A DNA stretch of 9,821 bases from an uncultured Methanofollis sp. (lineage in GTDB: Archaea; Halobacteriota; Methanomicrobia; Methanomicrobiales; Methanofollaceae), in contig NZ_CALFSA010000008.1 of the NCBI RefSeq assembly GCF_937919355.1, forward strand, positions 1 through 9,821. Reading direction: 5' to 3'. The translations under genes were made by a program, and so were the position numbers. Positions 1-6,312 of this stretch are shown here, piece after piece. The notes under the pieces were generated by a model that had not been told where the DNA came from, made no database searches, and saw nothing but the letters and a program-made list of their open reading frames with translations. Position 1 is the stretch's first letter, and every line of letters begins with the position of its first letter.

Positions 1-177
1 ACCCTGAACAACGACGATCTGGAAGGGGACGGCCTGCTCGACGACGAAGAGAAAAACGGCTTCATCGACGGCTTCGGCAACCCGCACACCACCGATCCCG
101 ACCTCCTCGACACCGACGGGGACGCGGCCGGAGTCCCCATCACCATCGACAGCACTTCTTCACGAAACCGGCGATAG
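1..177 (+). CDS. C-terminal end of a thrombospondin type 3-like, Asp-rich calcium-binding protein (partial)
   Basis: Frame 1 is open from the first base to a TAG at 175-177, giving 58 residues of a protein that begins outside the window. The visible part is rich in Asp and Gly and holds the spaced acidic pattern of bacterial and archaeal thrombospondin type 3 repeats: NDDLEGDGLLDDEE, then TTDPDLLDTDGD. In that family such repeats bind calcium and stiffen secreted or surface proteins. The last repeat breaks off after DTDGD and is followed by a non-repetitive tail rich in Ser, Thr and Arg, with no membrane anchor or sorting signal visible. The tail may be the natural end or the mark of a truncation. 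It points toward the minus-strand hicA, 12 bases away. The family assignment is fairly sure; the function of the whole protein cannot be told from this end. Confidence 0.65.
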   Translation, partial: TLNNDDLEGDGLLDDEEKNGFIDGFGNPHTTDPDLLDTDGDAAGVPITIDSTSSRNRR

Positions 178-189
178 AGGGGCAACCTG

Positions 190-414
190 CTACAAAAGAG
201 ATAAAAATTCGTCAAGAGAGATCCCCGCCTGAAAGAGAATTGCCTGAAGCGTCTTTGGAGCGAGTGTCTTTCCAGAGTGAACAGGAACGGTGACGATGAT
301 GCCACGCTCTGGATGGTGGAGGTACTGGTGGCTGCCCCGCATGCCGACCTCTTCAAAGCCTGCTCGTTTCAAGGCCCTGACCACTTTCTCCCCCGTTGCT
401 CTCGGGAGCTTCAT
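190..414 (-). CDS. hicA: HicA-type toxin (mRNA interferase)
   Basis: This 74-residue protein matches the HicA/YcfA family in length and pattern. It opens with a helix (KVVRALKRAGFEEV), followed by the family signature G-S-H-Q-Y at residues 27-31, where His29 is the expected catalytic histidine of the double-stranded RNA-binding-like fold. A beta strand (IIVTVPVHSG) and the typical ending KTLQAILFQAGIS follow. Known HicA proteins cleave mRNA and stop growth until HicB binds them. The ATG at 414-412 overlaps the hicB stop in an ATGA junction, so the two are probably translationally coupled, with antitoxin first and toxin second. No T-rich terminator is visible just downstream. The protein appears complete and undamaged. 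Confidence 0.9.
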   Translation of the reverse strand: MKLPRATGEKVVRALKRAGFEEVGMRGSHQYLHHPERGIIVTVPVHSGKTLAPKTLQAILFQAGISLDEFLSLL

Positions 415-641
415 GCTGCGTTGCTCGTATTCAGGGGTACAGATACCTCAACAGGAATGGGCTTCCCTAACTTTCTGGCGACCTCGATATACCCCGAGAT
501 TGCTTCTTCAATATGTGCCAGCGCCTCTTCCCAGGTAGACCCCTCGCTGATGCAACCCGGGAGGGAGGGAACCGTTACGGTGTACCCTCCGTCTTCATTC
601 TGCTCCATAAGAACGGTGTAGCGGAGACGAATATCAGACAA
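411..641 (-). CDS. hicB: HicB-type antitoxin, short form, TTG start
   Basis: The 76-residue product carries the HicB partial RNase H-like fold: a first strand RYTVLMEQ, the hallmark EDGGYTVTVPSLPGC at about residues 16-30, then a helix (WEEALAHIEEAISGYIEVA). It would bind and neutralise HicA encoded directly downstream, with which it shares an ATGA overlap. The start chosen is TTG at 641-639. The family sequence begins just before RYTVL, and a GGAGGAGGG ribosome site lies 5 bases upstream. The only in-frame ATG nearby (608-606) would remove the first beta strand. The protein ends soon after the fold, and no helix-turn-helix or ribbon-helix-helix domain follows. This is therefore a short HicB, and self-repression through its own DNA-binding domain is not evident. 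Confidence 0.87.
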   Translation of the reverse strand: MSDIRLRYTVLMEQNEDGGYTVTVPSLPGCISEGSTWEEALAHIEEAISGYIEVARKLGKPIPVEVSVPLNTSNAA

Positions 642-646
642 TCGAT

Positions 647-655
647 CCCTCCTCC
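647..655 (-). promoter_or_regulatory. Ribosome binding site deciding the hicB TTG start
   Basis: On the minus strand GGAGGAGGG sits 5 bases before TTG at 641. It is a strong match to the anti-Shine-Dalgarno core and is what makes the TTG the preferred start. Confidence 0.75.
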
Positions 656-676
656 ACAGGGGAATAGTATCTGGCA

Positions 677-684
677 CTATATAG
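677..684 (-). promoter_or_regulatory. TATA box for the hicBA operon
   Basis: Minus-strand CTATATAG lies about 40 bases upstream of the hicB TTG. With the usual 25-base spacing from an archaeal TATA box, transcription would start near 655, just ahead of the ribosome site. The TATA core itself is palindromic, so direction is inferred from the gene. Confidence 0.55.
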
Positions 685-1078
685 GAGTTCTGCAAAAGAG
701 TGTCGCCCCGGAAACCCTGCCGGCAAGGGCAGCGAAGTCGTAAAAAGCTCAATATCTGGGTTTCAGGGTGTGGCAGGGGATCCGCACTTCTCCCTGTGGA
801 ATCAGGAGTAGCATCCGGCAAAAGTACAGGGCTTTTTCCAAAACTTTTTATCAAAGAGGTCATCCCAAAACTGACCAGAAACCTTTGTGATGTCGATGAA
901 ATTCCCCGCATTTTGTTCTGAAAATCCTGTTCTGGTGCCTGTTCCGGCGGGTTTCACCCCCGGTCCCCCCACCATTACGATAGGAGAGTGGATGGCAGAC
1001 TCCTCTTCAGAATATCGTGTTTACTCCTCCCGGGTCCAATCATGAGCGGGGTGCGAGCGACAGCGAGCATGAGAATAC

Positions 1079-1117
1079 GGAAAATCGAAGATTTTCCTGT
1101 GCGTGCATATCTTCGAT
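1079..1117. repeat. Overlapping inverted repeats forming two alternative hairpins
   Basis: GGAAAATC (1079-1086) and GATTTTCC (1090-1097) form a perfect 8-bp stem with a 3-base loop. The word ATCGAAGAT (1084-1092), which spans that first hairpin, is also a perfect 9-bp inverted repeat of ATCTTCGAT (1109-1117), with a 16-base spacer. The two pairings exclude each other. A further partial partner, TTCGATT at 1137-1143, matches AATCGAA at 1083-1089. Whether this is RNA structure, a protein-binding site or part of a dispersed repeat cannot be told here. Confidence 0.55.
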
Positions 1118-1342
1118 GTGCCACGGACCGAAGGTTTTCGATTGCCCGGGAGAACGACCGAAGGGAGTCGATAAGACAAAAGATATTCTCAAGCTCACAG
1201 CCCCCTCAGGATTGGCCCCGGAATGTTAGAGAGGAGATCACGAAAGGGAACGGGACCATCCCATCCCTATCCTGACGCTCCGGAGAGAACAGCGGCACAC
1301 CAACCGTCATCTCTATGTCATCAGGCACCCCATCACCTCTCG

Positions 1343-2263
1343 ATGAAATATATCGTCACCGGCGGCGCAGGATTTATCGGCTCCCATATCGCCGAGGCAC
1401 TCGCAGAGAGGCACGAAGTCGTCGTCATCGACGACTTCTCGACAGGCCACCCCGAGAACCTTCGGGGTTTCGACGTCACACTCGTCGAGGGGAGCGTGGC
1501 CGACCTCCCCCTCTTGAAGGAGACCTTCGCCGGCGCCGACGGCGTCTTCCACGAGGCGGCGATCGCCTCGGTGCCGAAGTCGGTCGCCGACCCCCTCGCC
1601 ACCCACGAGGCAAACCTCACCGGCACCCTGAACGTCCTCCTCGCCGCACGTGACGCCGGCGTGCGCAAGGTCGTCTTCGCCTCCTCCTCGGCCGTCTACG
1701 GCGAGAGCCCCGAACTCCCGAAGAGGGAGGGAATGCTCCCCGAACCCCTCTCCCCGTACGCCGTCTCCAAACTCGCAGGCGAGCACTACGCCGCCTCCTT
1801 CTCGCGGCTGTACGGACTGCACGCCGCCTGCCTGCGCTACTTCAACGTCTTCGGCCCGCGGCAGGACCCCTCGTCCCCCTACTCGGGCGTGATCTCGATC
1901 TTCGCCGACCGCATCCTCGCAGGCGAACCTATCACGATCTACGGGGACGGCGAGCAGACGCGTGACTTCGTCTACGTCGCCGACGTCGTCAGGGCCAACC
2001 TCCGTGCTATGGAGGGCAACGTCGAAGGAGTCTTCAACATCGCCTGCGGCCGCACGACCACCCTGAACGCCCTCGCAGAGACGATGATGCGGGCCGCGGG
2101 GAGAACCGTGGAGGTCAGGCACGCAGAGGCGCGGGCAGGCGATATCAGGCACTCGTGTGCCGACATCACACGGGCGCGGGAAACACTCGGGTGGACACCT
2201 GCATGGGGGCTTGAGGAGGGCCTTGCCCGGACGATCCAAGCAGCAGACCCTCAGCGGGTGTGA
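1343..2263 (+). CDS. galE: NAD-dependent UDP-sugar 4-epimerase (GalE/WbpP-like, extended SDR)
   Basis: The 306-residue product is a full-length extended short-chain dehydrogenase/reductase. It has the NAD-binding loop GGAGFIGS at residues 7-14, the acidic strand end VVVIDDFSTGH (26-36), HEAA at 70-73, the serine motif SSSAVYG (114-120) and the catalytic pair YAVSK (Tyr139, Lys143). RYFNVFGPRQ, GDGEQTRDFVYVADV and the late motif RAGDIRHSCADI follow, as in UDP-glucose and UDP-N-acetylglucosamine 4-epimerases. It would invert the C4 hydroxyl of a UDP-hexose in the cytoplasm to supply a surface glycan. The exact sugar cannot be read from these motifs. ATG 1343 is chosen because MKYIVTGGAGFIG is the conserved beginning; a start at 1223 would add 40 low-complexity residues. 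No clear ribosome site precedes it. Third positions are strongly G/C. Its end overlaps the convergent capA gene by 13 bases. Confidence 0.88.
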   Translation: MKYIVTGGAGFIGSHIAEALAERHEVVVIDDFSTGHPENLRGFDVTLVEGSVADLPLLKETFAGADGVFHEAAIASVPKSVADPLATHEANLTGTLNVLLAARDAGVRKVVFASSSAVYGESPELPKREGMLPEPLSPYAVSKLAGEHYAASFSRLYGLHAACLRYFNVFGPRQDPSSPYSGVISIFADRILAGEPITIYGDGEQTRDFVYVADVVRANLRAMEGNVEGVFNIACGRTTTLNALAETMMRAAGRTVEVRHAEARAGDIRHSCADITRARETLGWTPAWGLEEGLARTIQAADPQRV

Positions 2264-3423
2264 CCAGCCCTCTCCCTGAGGAGGTGTCGGATCGCGCCGA
2301 AAAAGAAGGGGCGCAGGCTTTCGTGTCTCAGGTCAGACACCACCGTCCGTATCGCCGCCGCGGGGACGTTGCCCAGCCCCCTCTCCTGCATCTTCCTGAA
2401 GAACGCATGTTTTTCGATCGGTCCGCTCGCCCCTCCCACAGGGGCAGGGGTGCGTGAGACATTCGGGAACCGGTTCGTGCAATAGACCCGAAACGCATCC
2501 CTGTACCACTCCCGCCTATAGTGCTCCTCTGAGCCGAAGACCTGGAGGTGCCGCTGGAAAAATTCCTCCCTCTCTTCGTTTTTCGTCAGGATGATCATCT
2601 TCTTTTCCAGGTCTATATGATAGTAATAGCGGCTGAGAGCGACCTCACCATCGTCCGCAATGTCCACGCCAAGGCAGTATGAATCGCAGGTGTGCGAGAT
2701 ATTGTGGTGTGTCGGCACGTCGAAGCAGAAGTTTCCGAGGCCATAAACAATAGTCCTCCCACCGATCGTCTCAATGCCCTGCGGGGCGTGAGCATGGTGG
2801 CCGATGACCAGGTCAGCCCCGGCACGGGCAATCTCATGGAAAAAGGCCCGTCTCTTTGGTTCAGGGACGATATTGTACTCGGTGCCGCCATGATAGTTGT
2901 AGATGACCGCAACGGGATCCTCGGTCTCCTTCACCTCCCTGATCAGGGCGCGGATCTTTTTGATGTCAAAGGAGTACGGCGCTGTCATCCTCCCATCCCA
3001 GAGAGGGCCTTCCCGGTGAGAGGAAGCGATGAAGGCGACCTTCGTCCCTCCATGGCTGGCAATCAGATACTCAGGATAGCCTCCGACGCCGTAAAAGCGG
3101 ATACCACTCTCCTCCAGGTGTCGGATCGTCTCCTCCACACCCGGAAGACCACTGTCCATGATATGGTTGTTTGCGAGGGTGCAGATATCGATATGTCGCT
3201 CCTTCAGGTAGCGGGCCGTATTCAGGGGCGCCTTCAGGTTGGCACCGCCATATCCCTTCTCGCGGGGAGGGGCATCGGTGATGGGGTTCTCAAGGTTAAT
3301 ATGGCGGATATCAGCGTTATTGAAGAGGAACCTGATCTCGTCGTCAAGGATCTCCTTTCCTGCTTGGACCTGGTCAAAAAAAACGCCGCTTGCTGAAAAA
3401 TCCCCCGTACATACGATCCTCAT
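2251..3423 (-). CDS. CapA family protein (capsule/poly-gamma-glutamate synthesis, metallophosphoesterase-like fold)
   Basis: This 390-residue protein begins MRIVCTGDFS and carries the ordered CapA/PgsA signatures: Gly7-Asp8, INLENP (Glu46), LANNH (85-87), YNYHGGTEY (His178, Glu182; the usual form is H-W-G-x-E), GHHAHAPQGIE (His209, 210, 212) and GLGNFCFD (228-235). These are the metal-ligand-like residues of the calcineurin-like fold. Members are linked to poly-gamma-glutamate or other capsule production, but their reaction is poorly defined. No signal peptide or membrane span is visible, whereas Bacillus CapA is membrane-anchored, so this may be a cytoplasmic variant. About 110 C-terminal residues lie beyond the core motifs. 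ATG 3423 is preferred over in-frame GTG 3432 and ATG 3429 because AGAGGGGTGAT is well spaced for it. It follows the flippase gene by 13 bases, so the two are probably one operon. Confidence 0.85.
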   Translation of the reverse strand: MRIVCTGDFSASGVFFDQVQAGKEILDDEIRFLFNNADIRHINLENPITDAPPREKGYGGANLKAPLNTARYLKERHIDICTLANNHIMDSGLPGVEETIRHLEESGIRFYGVGGYPEYLIASHGGTKVAFIASSHREGPLWDGRMTAPYSFDIKKIRALIREVKETEDPVAVIYNYHGGTEYNIVPEPKRRAFFHEIARAGADLVIGHHAHAPQGIETIGGRTIVYGLGNFCFDVPTHHNISHTCDSYCLGVDIADDGEVALSRYYYHIDLEKKMIILTKNEEREEFFQRHLQVFGSEEHYRREWYRDAFRVYCTNRFPNVSRTPAPVGGASGPIEKHAFFRKMQERGLGNVPAAAIRTVVSDLRHESLRPFFFGAIRHLLRERAGHTR

Positions 3424-3427
3424 AGGC

Positions 3428-3438
3428 ATCACCCCTCT
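3428..3438 (-). promoter_or_regulatory. Ribosome binding site for capA
   Basis: Minus-strand AGAGGGGTGAT overlaps the flippase stop codon. It places its G-run 8 bases ahead of ATG 3423, but too close to the alternative starts at 3429 and 3432. It supports both the shorter capA start and coupling to the upstream gene. Confidence 0.55.
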
Positions 3439-4906
3439 ATCGTGATGACTGACTAATGAACCTTTTTATCCCCTGAAAAAATTCGGCGACCCATTCTTTC
3501 AGAAAAGGATCCCGTGCAACAGCCAGGCCATAATAGATAAGGCTCACAGCAATGGCAATGGCAAAGAGGAGCATGATAGAGAAGGATAGGAACTTGGCTA
3601 CAATGAGAGGCGTCGTGATCAGGACGCCTGTCAGGAGGTCGGCGCACCAGAGATAGCACTCCCTTACATAGTCCAGACCTGCCAGTTTCAGAAGCCAGAT
3701 GTTCATAAAGGCGCTGAAGAGCGCACCTGTCAGGGAAAAGAGCAGGATCGCAATGACCGGGTCCCCGCTCATGCCGCCGATCGTGAGGGTGACCGCCCGG
3801 GACGCAAGGAGGACCAGTTCAAAGGCGAGGCCGGCCCCCTGCTTCTCGAGCACGTTGAAGATGGCCGTCAACGGCGATGAAACAAACATAAAAAAAAGCC
3901 AGGGGACCAGGAGTTTGACATAGAACCCGGCGTCGTACCACTGGGCACCGAGGAAGAAGACGAATAATTCCTCGCCTATGATAAGCAGGAGGAGCATGGG
4001 AAAGATACTGATCGTAACAAGCCGCCTGTGTACCTCCTCCACAATGGGGCCGATGTTCCCTGTCTGTTTCCGGACCTCGCTCACCTTCTGGAAGAAGACC
4101 TGCGAGACCGCAGTGCCGACAAGGCTGAGAGGGAGGCTCACAACCTGGTATGCGAGGGAGTACAGCCCGACGACTGTCGGGGTGAAGAAAAAAGCAAGGA
4201 ATATGGGGGAGATCTGCCGGGAGATCTCATTTGCCGCGGTCGACCAAGATGTGAAGATCGGAAATTTCCTGTACCTGAAGGCAAGGGCCTTAACCCTCGT
4301 CAGGGTGACCGACGAAAAGAGAGCCAGGTCTTTCCTGACCTCAAACAGCATGATGAGGTTGGCAGAGAGGTAGCCGGTCACAGCCCCGGCAATAAGACCG
4401 AGAGGAGAGGCAACACCGATGCCGGCCCCGATCTGCACTCCTTTGTTCACAAGAGAGTTCGCAACCCTTCCCCCTGCAACGGTGCCGAACTTCTCCCGCC
4501 TGGAGAGCCAGTAGTTCAGGATGAAAAAGAGGCCATTCAAAAAGACGAGGATGGGGATGAGGCCGATATATCCTGCAAGGGCAGGGAAGCTCAGGGTGGC
4601 TGCAATGCTTTCGGCGAAGATGATGAGGACGGCACCGCTGACGGTCGATGTCGCAACCACAAGTACGGTGCTGAGGGCGGCGAGGTTGGCAGCATCTCTG
4701 TCCTCTTTCGGGAGCATGATAGCCAGTTGATAGGAGAAGCAGGAGATGATGGCAAGGATGCCGGCGATGGAGAGGAAGACCTGGAAGACCCCAAAGTCGT
4801 CAGGGGTGTACAGGCGGCTGATGATCGGGATGAGAAGGATACCCACCGCCTGAGCAACAATGCTGCCAGAGATAAGTTTCAGGACATTTGTGACAAAACT
4901 CGACAT
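3437..4906 (-). CDS. Wzx-type polysaccharide flippase (MOP/MVF superfamily)
   Basis: The 489-residue product is strongly hydrophobic, with roughly 12-14 membrane spans. It opens with the typical flippase start: a short polar tail, then a span of the form GSIVAQAVGILLIPIISRLY, then TPDDFGVFQVFLS. The motif R-L-Y-T-P-x-x-F-G is characteristic of Wzx/RfbX exporters of O-antigen and capsule units. It would move lipid-linked oligosaccharides from the inner to the outer leaflet. ATG 4906 is chosen because a TATA box is centred about 32 bases upstream, giving a leaderless or very short-leader transcript. The in-frame TTG at 4927 is too close to that box. The gene is followed closely by capA, and the acetyltransferase lies upstream on the same strand. 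Its codons look less GC-rich than those of galE. The glycan carried is unknown. Confidence 0.85.
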   Translation of the reverse strand: MSSFVTNVLKLISGSIVAQAVGILLIPIISRLYTPDDFGVFQVFLSIAGILAIISCFSYQLAIMLPKEDRDAANLAALSTVLVVATSTVSGAVLIIFAESIAATLSFPALAGYIGLIPILVFLNGLFFILNYWLSRREKFGTVAGGRVANSLVNKGVQIGAGIGVASPLGLIAGAVTGYLSANLIMLFEVRKDLALFSSVTLTRVKALAFRYRKFPIFTSWSTAANEISRQISPIFLAFFFTPTVVGLYSLAYQVVSLPLSLVGTAVSQVFFQKVSEVRKQTGNIGPIVEEVHRRLVTISIFPMLLLLIIGEELFVFFLGAQWYDAGFYVKLLVPWLFFMFVSSPLTAIFNVLEKQGAGLAFELVLLASRAVTLTIGGMSGDPVIAILLFSLTGALFSAFMNIWLLKLAGLDYVRECYLWCADLLTGVLITTPLIVAKFLSFSIMLLFAIAIAVSLIYYGLAVARDPFLKEWVAEFFQGIKRFISQSSR

Positions 4907-4934
4907 GGGGTATGGTGGTAGATTCAACTTGCCC

Positions 4935-4942
4935 TATATTAT
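4935..4942 (-). promoter_or_regulatory. TATA box of the flippase-capA operon
   Basis: Minus-strand ATAATATA, preceded by the purine-rich AAAGG, is centred about 32 bases before ATG 4906. This places transcription start about 6 bases before the start codon. There is no Shine-Dalgarno sequence in between, which fits short-leader initiation. Confidence 0.55.
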
Positions 4943-5015
4943 CCTTTGGATGACCTGGCAGATGTACGGTGGTGTTCAGGGAATCAGAACCTGAGAGGGG
5001 GTGTGCTATGGAAGA

Positions 5016-5609
5016 TCAGAGTGTCTGCCCTCTGAGGATATCGGTGCCCTGGACAATATAGGTACGCGACCCTCTATCTGAGATCTTCCTGGCAGGAACA
5101 CCGGCAATAGAGATGTTCGGCTCAAGAAAAGACCTGTTAACAACGCTGTTGGCACCGATGGCGATGCCGTCCGCTATCCTGATGTTGCCAAAGATCTTCG
5201 CACCAGGGCCGATATAGACATTTTTCCCGATCTTCGGGGCGGTTTCGTCATGGGAGCCGATATTGGCGCCCGGGTGGATCCGGCAGTTCTCTCCGATCTC
5301 GGCAGCGCTGTTGATGACGAGCTGGCCGTAGTGGGCGATGGAGAGACCGGGCCCGAAGACGTTGAGGGGGATGGTGAAACCCAGGCGCACCGACATCTGA
5401 TGATAGCGATACAAGAGCAGGTAGTACAATGATCTGTGGACAGGGCTGCTATTTTTCAGGCAGTTGTTCCAGTACTCGCACTTCCTCATCAGCAACTGGA
5501 ATTTCCAGATATCATCTCCGATCAGAGGTTTTGGTCTCTTTCGGGTGATTCCAGAAGAGATTTTGTCCGCTTGGATGTAGAATAAGTAGTCATCTTTTGA
5601 GTGGATCAT
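5016..5609 (-). CDS. Hexapeptide-repeat O-acetyltransferase (serine acetyltransferase-like, LbH fold)
   Basis: The 197-residue protein has an N-terminal helical part (KDDYLFYIQADK, DDIWKFQLLMRKCEYW) and a C-terminal left-handed beta helix from about residue 83. The helix has hexapeptide turns such as VFGPGLSIAH, AAEIGENCRIHPGANIG, KIGKNVYIGPGAKIFGNIRI and AIGANSVV, and ends in the usual GVPARKI. His93 and His112 are placed like the active histidines of CysE-type enzymes. It probably moves an acetyl group from acetyl-CoA to a sugar hydroxyl of the surface glycan. True serine acetyltransferase activity is possible, but the N-terminal region and the neighbourhood favour glycan decoration. ATG 5609 (MIHSKDDYLFYI) is chosen over GTG 5618 because this matches the common beginning of the subfamily. 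No strong ribosome site is seen. It lies 109 bases upstream of the flippase gene, same strand. Confidence 0.83.
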   Translation of the reverse strand: MIHSKDDYLFYIQADKISSGITRKRPKPLIGDDIWKFQLLMRKCEYWNNCLKNSSPVHRSLYYLLLYRYHQMSVRLGFTIPLNVFGPGLSIAHYGQLVINSAAEIGENCRIHPGANIGSHDETAPKIGKNVYIGPGAKIFGNIRIADGIAIGANSVVNRSFLEPNISIAGVPARKISDRGSRTYIVQGTDILRGQTL

Positions 5610-5638
5610 CCCGACCACTGGATGTTCGCATTGCTCTT

Positions 5639-5646
5639 AGTATTTT
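5639..5646 (-). promoter_or_regulatory. Possible TATA box for the acetyltransferase gene
   Basis: Minus-strand AAAATACT sits about 30-37 bases before ATG 5609, the spacing expected for a short-leader transcript. The match is weak. A better AAATTATAC at 5694-5702 would instead give a leader of about 60 bases containing the inverted repeat at 5657-5685. Confidence 0.3.
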
Positions 5647-5656
5647 CGCTTGCATG

Positions 5657-5685
5657 TAGATACACACACGCACACACAGTATCTA
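5657..5685. repeat. 7-bp inverted repeat enclosing a CA-dinucleotide run
   Basis: TAGATAC (5657-5663) is the exact inverse of GTATCTA (5679-5685). The 15 bases between them are an almost pure CA run. It lies about 50 bases ahead of the acetyltransferase start, between two candidate TATA boxes, so it could be an operator or a leader hairpin. Only the symmetry is seen. Confidence 0.4.
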
Positions 5686-5871
5686 AAAGGGGGTATAATT
5701 TCAAAGATATACAAAAACTATCCGGTCACGCACCAGGGTGCACCGCTGCCTCCCCTCACAGGTTCCAAGGAAGGGCGTACACGTGCTGCAAATGGTGATG
5801 TGAGCGACCCCGCTCCACCCCTTTACCCAGCCTGATCACACCGTTGATGTCTAGATTGAGCAGCGTTTCGG
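5686..5871. other. Non-coding stretch between the divergent acetyltransferase and cupin genes
   Basis: No gene is recognisable. There is an A/T-rich segment with TATAAT-like words around 5690-5720 that could serve either direction. No TATA box is well placed for the TTG 5872 start on the plus strand. Confidence 0.4.
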
Positions 5872-6252
5872 TTGAAATCCGATACAATCCTCTCTTCAGC
5901 CGGCGGCTCGTCCCCCAATGAAGATGGTCCCTGGGGCTCGTACACCGTCCTCCTCAAGGGCGACTCCTTCCAGATCAAGCGCCTCACCCTCCTCCCCGGA
6001 CGGCGTATCTCCGCCCAACTCCACCACCACAGGAGCGAGCACTGGGTGGTGGTGCGGGGGATGGCTGAGGTCTCGAACAACGGCCGCACCTTCTTCGTCC
6101 GTCCGGGAGAGAGCACCTTTGTCCCGGCAGGGACGAGGCACCGCCTCGCAAACCCAGGGATGATACCCCTCGAGGTGATCGAGGTCCAGAACGGCGAATA
6201 CATCACAGAGGACGACATCGCCCGCTTCGACGACGACTTCAGGAGAGAGTGA
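5872..6252 (+). CDS. Cupin protein, mannose-6-phosphate isomerase type II-like
   Basis: The 126-residue product is a single cupin barrel of the kind at the C terminus of ManC/AlgA mannose-1-phosphate guanylyltransferases and in stand-alone archaeal phosphomannose isomerases. It shows DGPWGSY (18-24), cupin motif 1 as PGRRISAQLHHHRSEHWVVVRG (His51-53, Glu56, His57, Gly63) and motif 2 as PGESTFVPAGTRHRLANPG (Pro85, Gly87, His90, Asn94). The histidines and glutamate would hold the metal. The likely reaction is mannose-6-phosphate/fructose-6-phosphate interconversion for GDP-mannose supply. The frame is open only from 5860 and offers only TTG 5872 as an initiator, without a ribosome site or well-placed TATA box. 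The N-terminal end is therefore uncertain, and the gene may be a detached domain. The codons are GC-rich, unlike the adjacent acetyltransferase. It converges on the radical SAM gene. Confidence 0.78.
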   Translation: MKSDTILSSAGGSSPNEDGPWGSYTVLLKGDSFQIKRLTLLPGRRISAQLHHHRSEHWVVVRGMAEVSNNGRTFFVRPGESTFVPAGTRHRLANPGMIPLEVIEVQNGEYITEDDIARFDDDFRRE

Positions 6253-6312
6253 GGATGCATCGTGAATCTCGGCGCCAGCCCAGGACATGGGGGGGGAAGG
6301 CTACCTGTTCTT

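Larger units (their letters stand above)
642..1342. other. Non-coding stretch between hicB and galE
   Basis: Apart from the hicBA promoter at its left end, about 700 bases hold no recognisable gene on either strand. The short open frames have no family resemblance or convincing ribosome site. The left half (about 688-920) contains a near-palindrome CCCTGCCGGCAAGGG at 717-731 and A/T-rich runs. The right half (about 1035-1180) has short repeated words such as GACCGAAGG and AATCGAAGAT. The texture suggests interspersed intergenic repeats or remnants of a mobile element, but no transposase fragment or clear terminal repeat pair was found. No convincing galE promoter is seen immediately upstream of 1343. 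Confidence 0.5.

Noticed and set aside
411..911. Longer version of hicB with about 90 extra N-terminal residues
   Set aside because: The extra part has no family resemblance and runs across the TATA box and ribosome site; the TTG at 641 fits the family beginning.
700..921. 73-residue plus-strand open frame upstream of galE
   Set aside because: No family resemblance, no good ribosome site, and composition like the surrounding non-coding DNA.
1223..1342. Upstream start for galE
   Set aside because: It adds 40 low-complexity residues before the conserved MKYIVTGGAGFIG beginning.
1313..2239. 308-residue minus-strand open frame opposite galE
   Set aside because: Antisense shadow of a gene with strong third-position G/C; no family motifs.
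4028..4921. 297-residue plus-strand open frame opposite the flippase gene
   Set aside because: Highly charged shadow of a membrane protein gene; no family motifs.
6289..6296. Run of eight G as a phase-variation tract
   Set aside because: It lies between the ends of two convergent genes, where slippage would not alter either protein.
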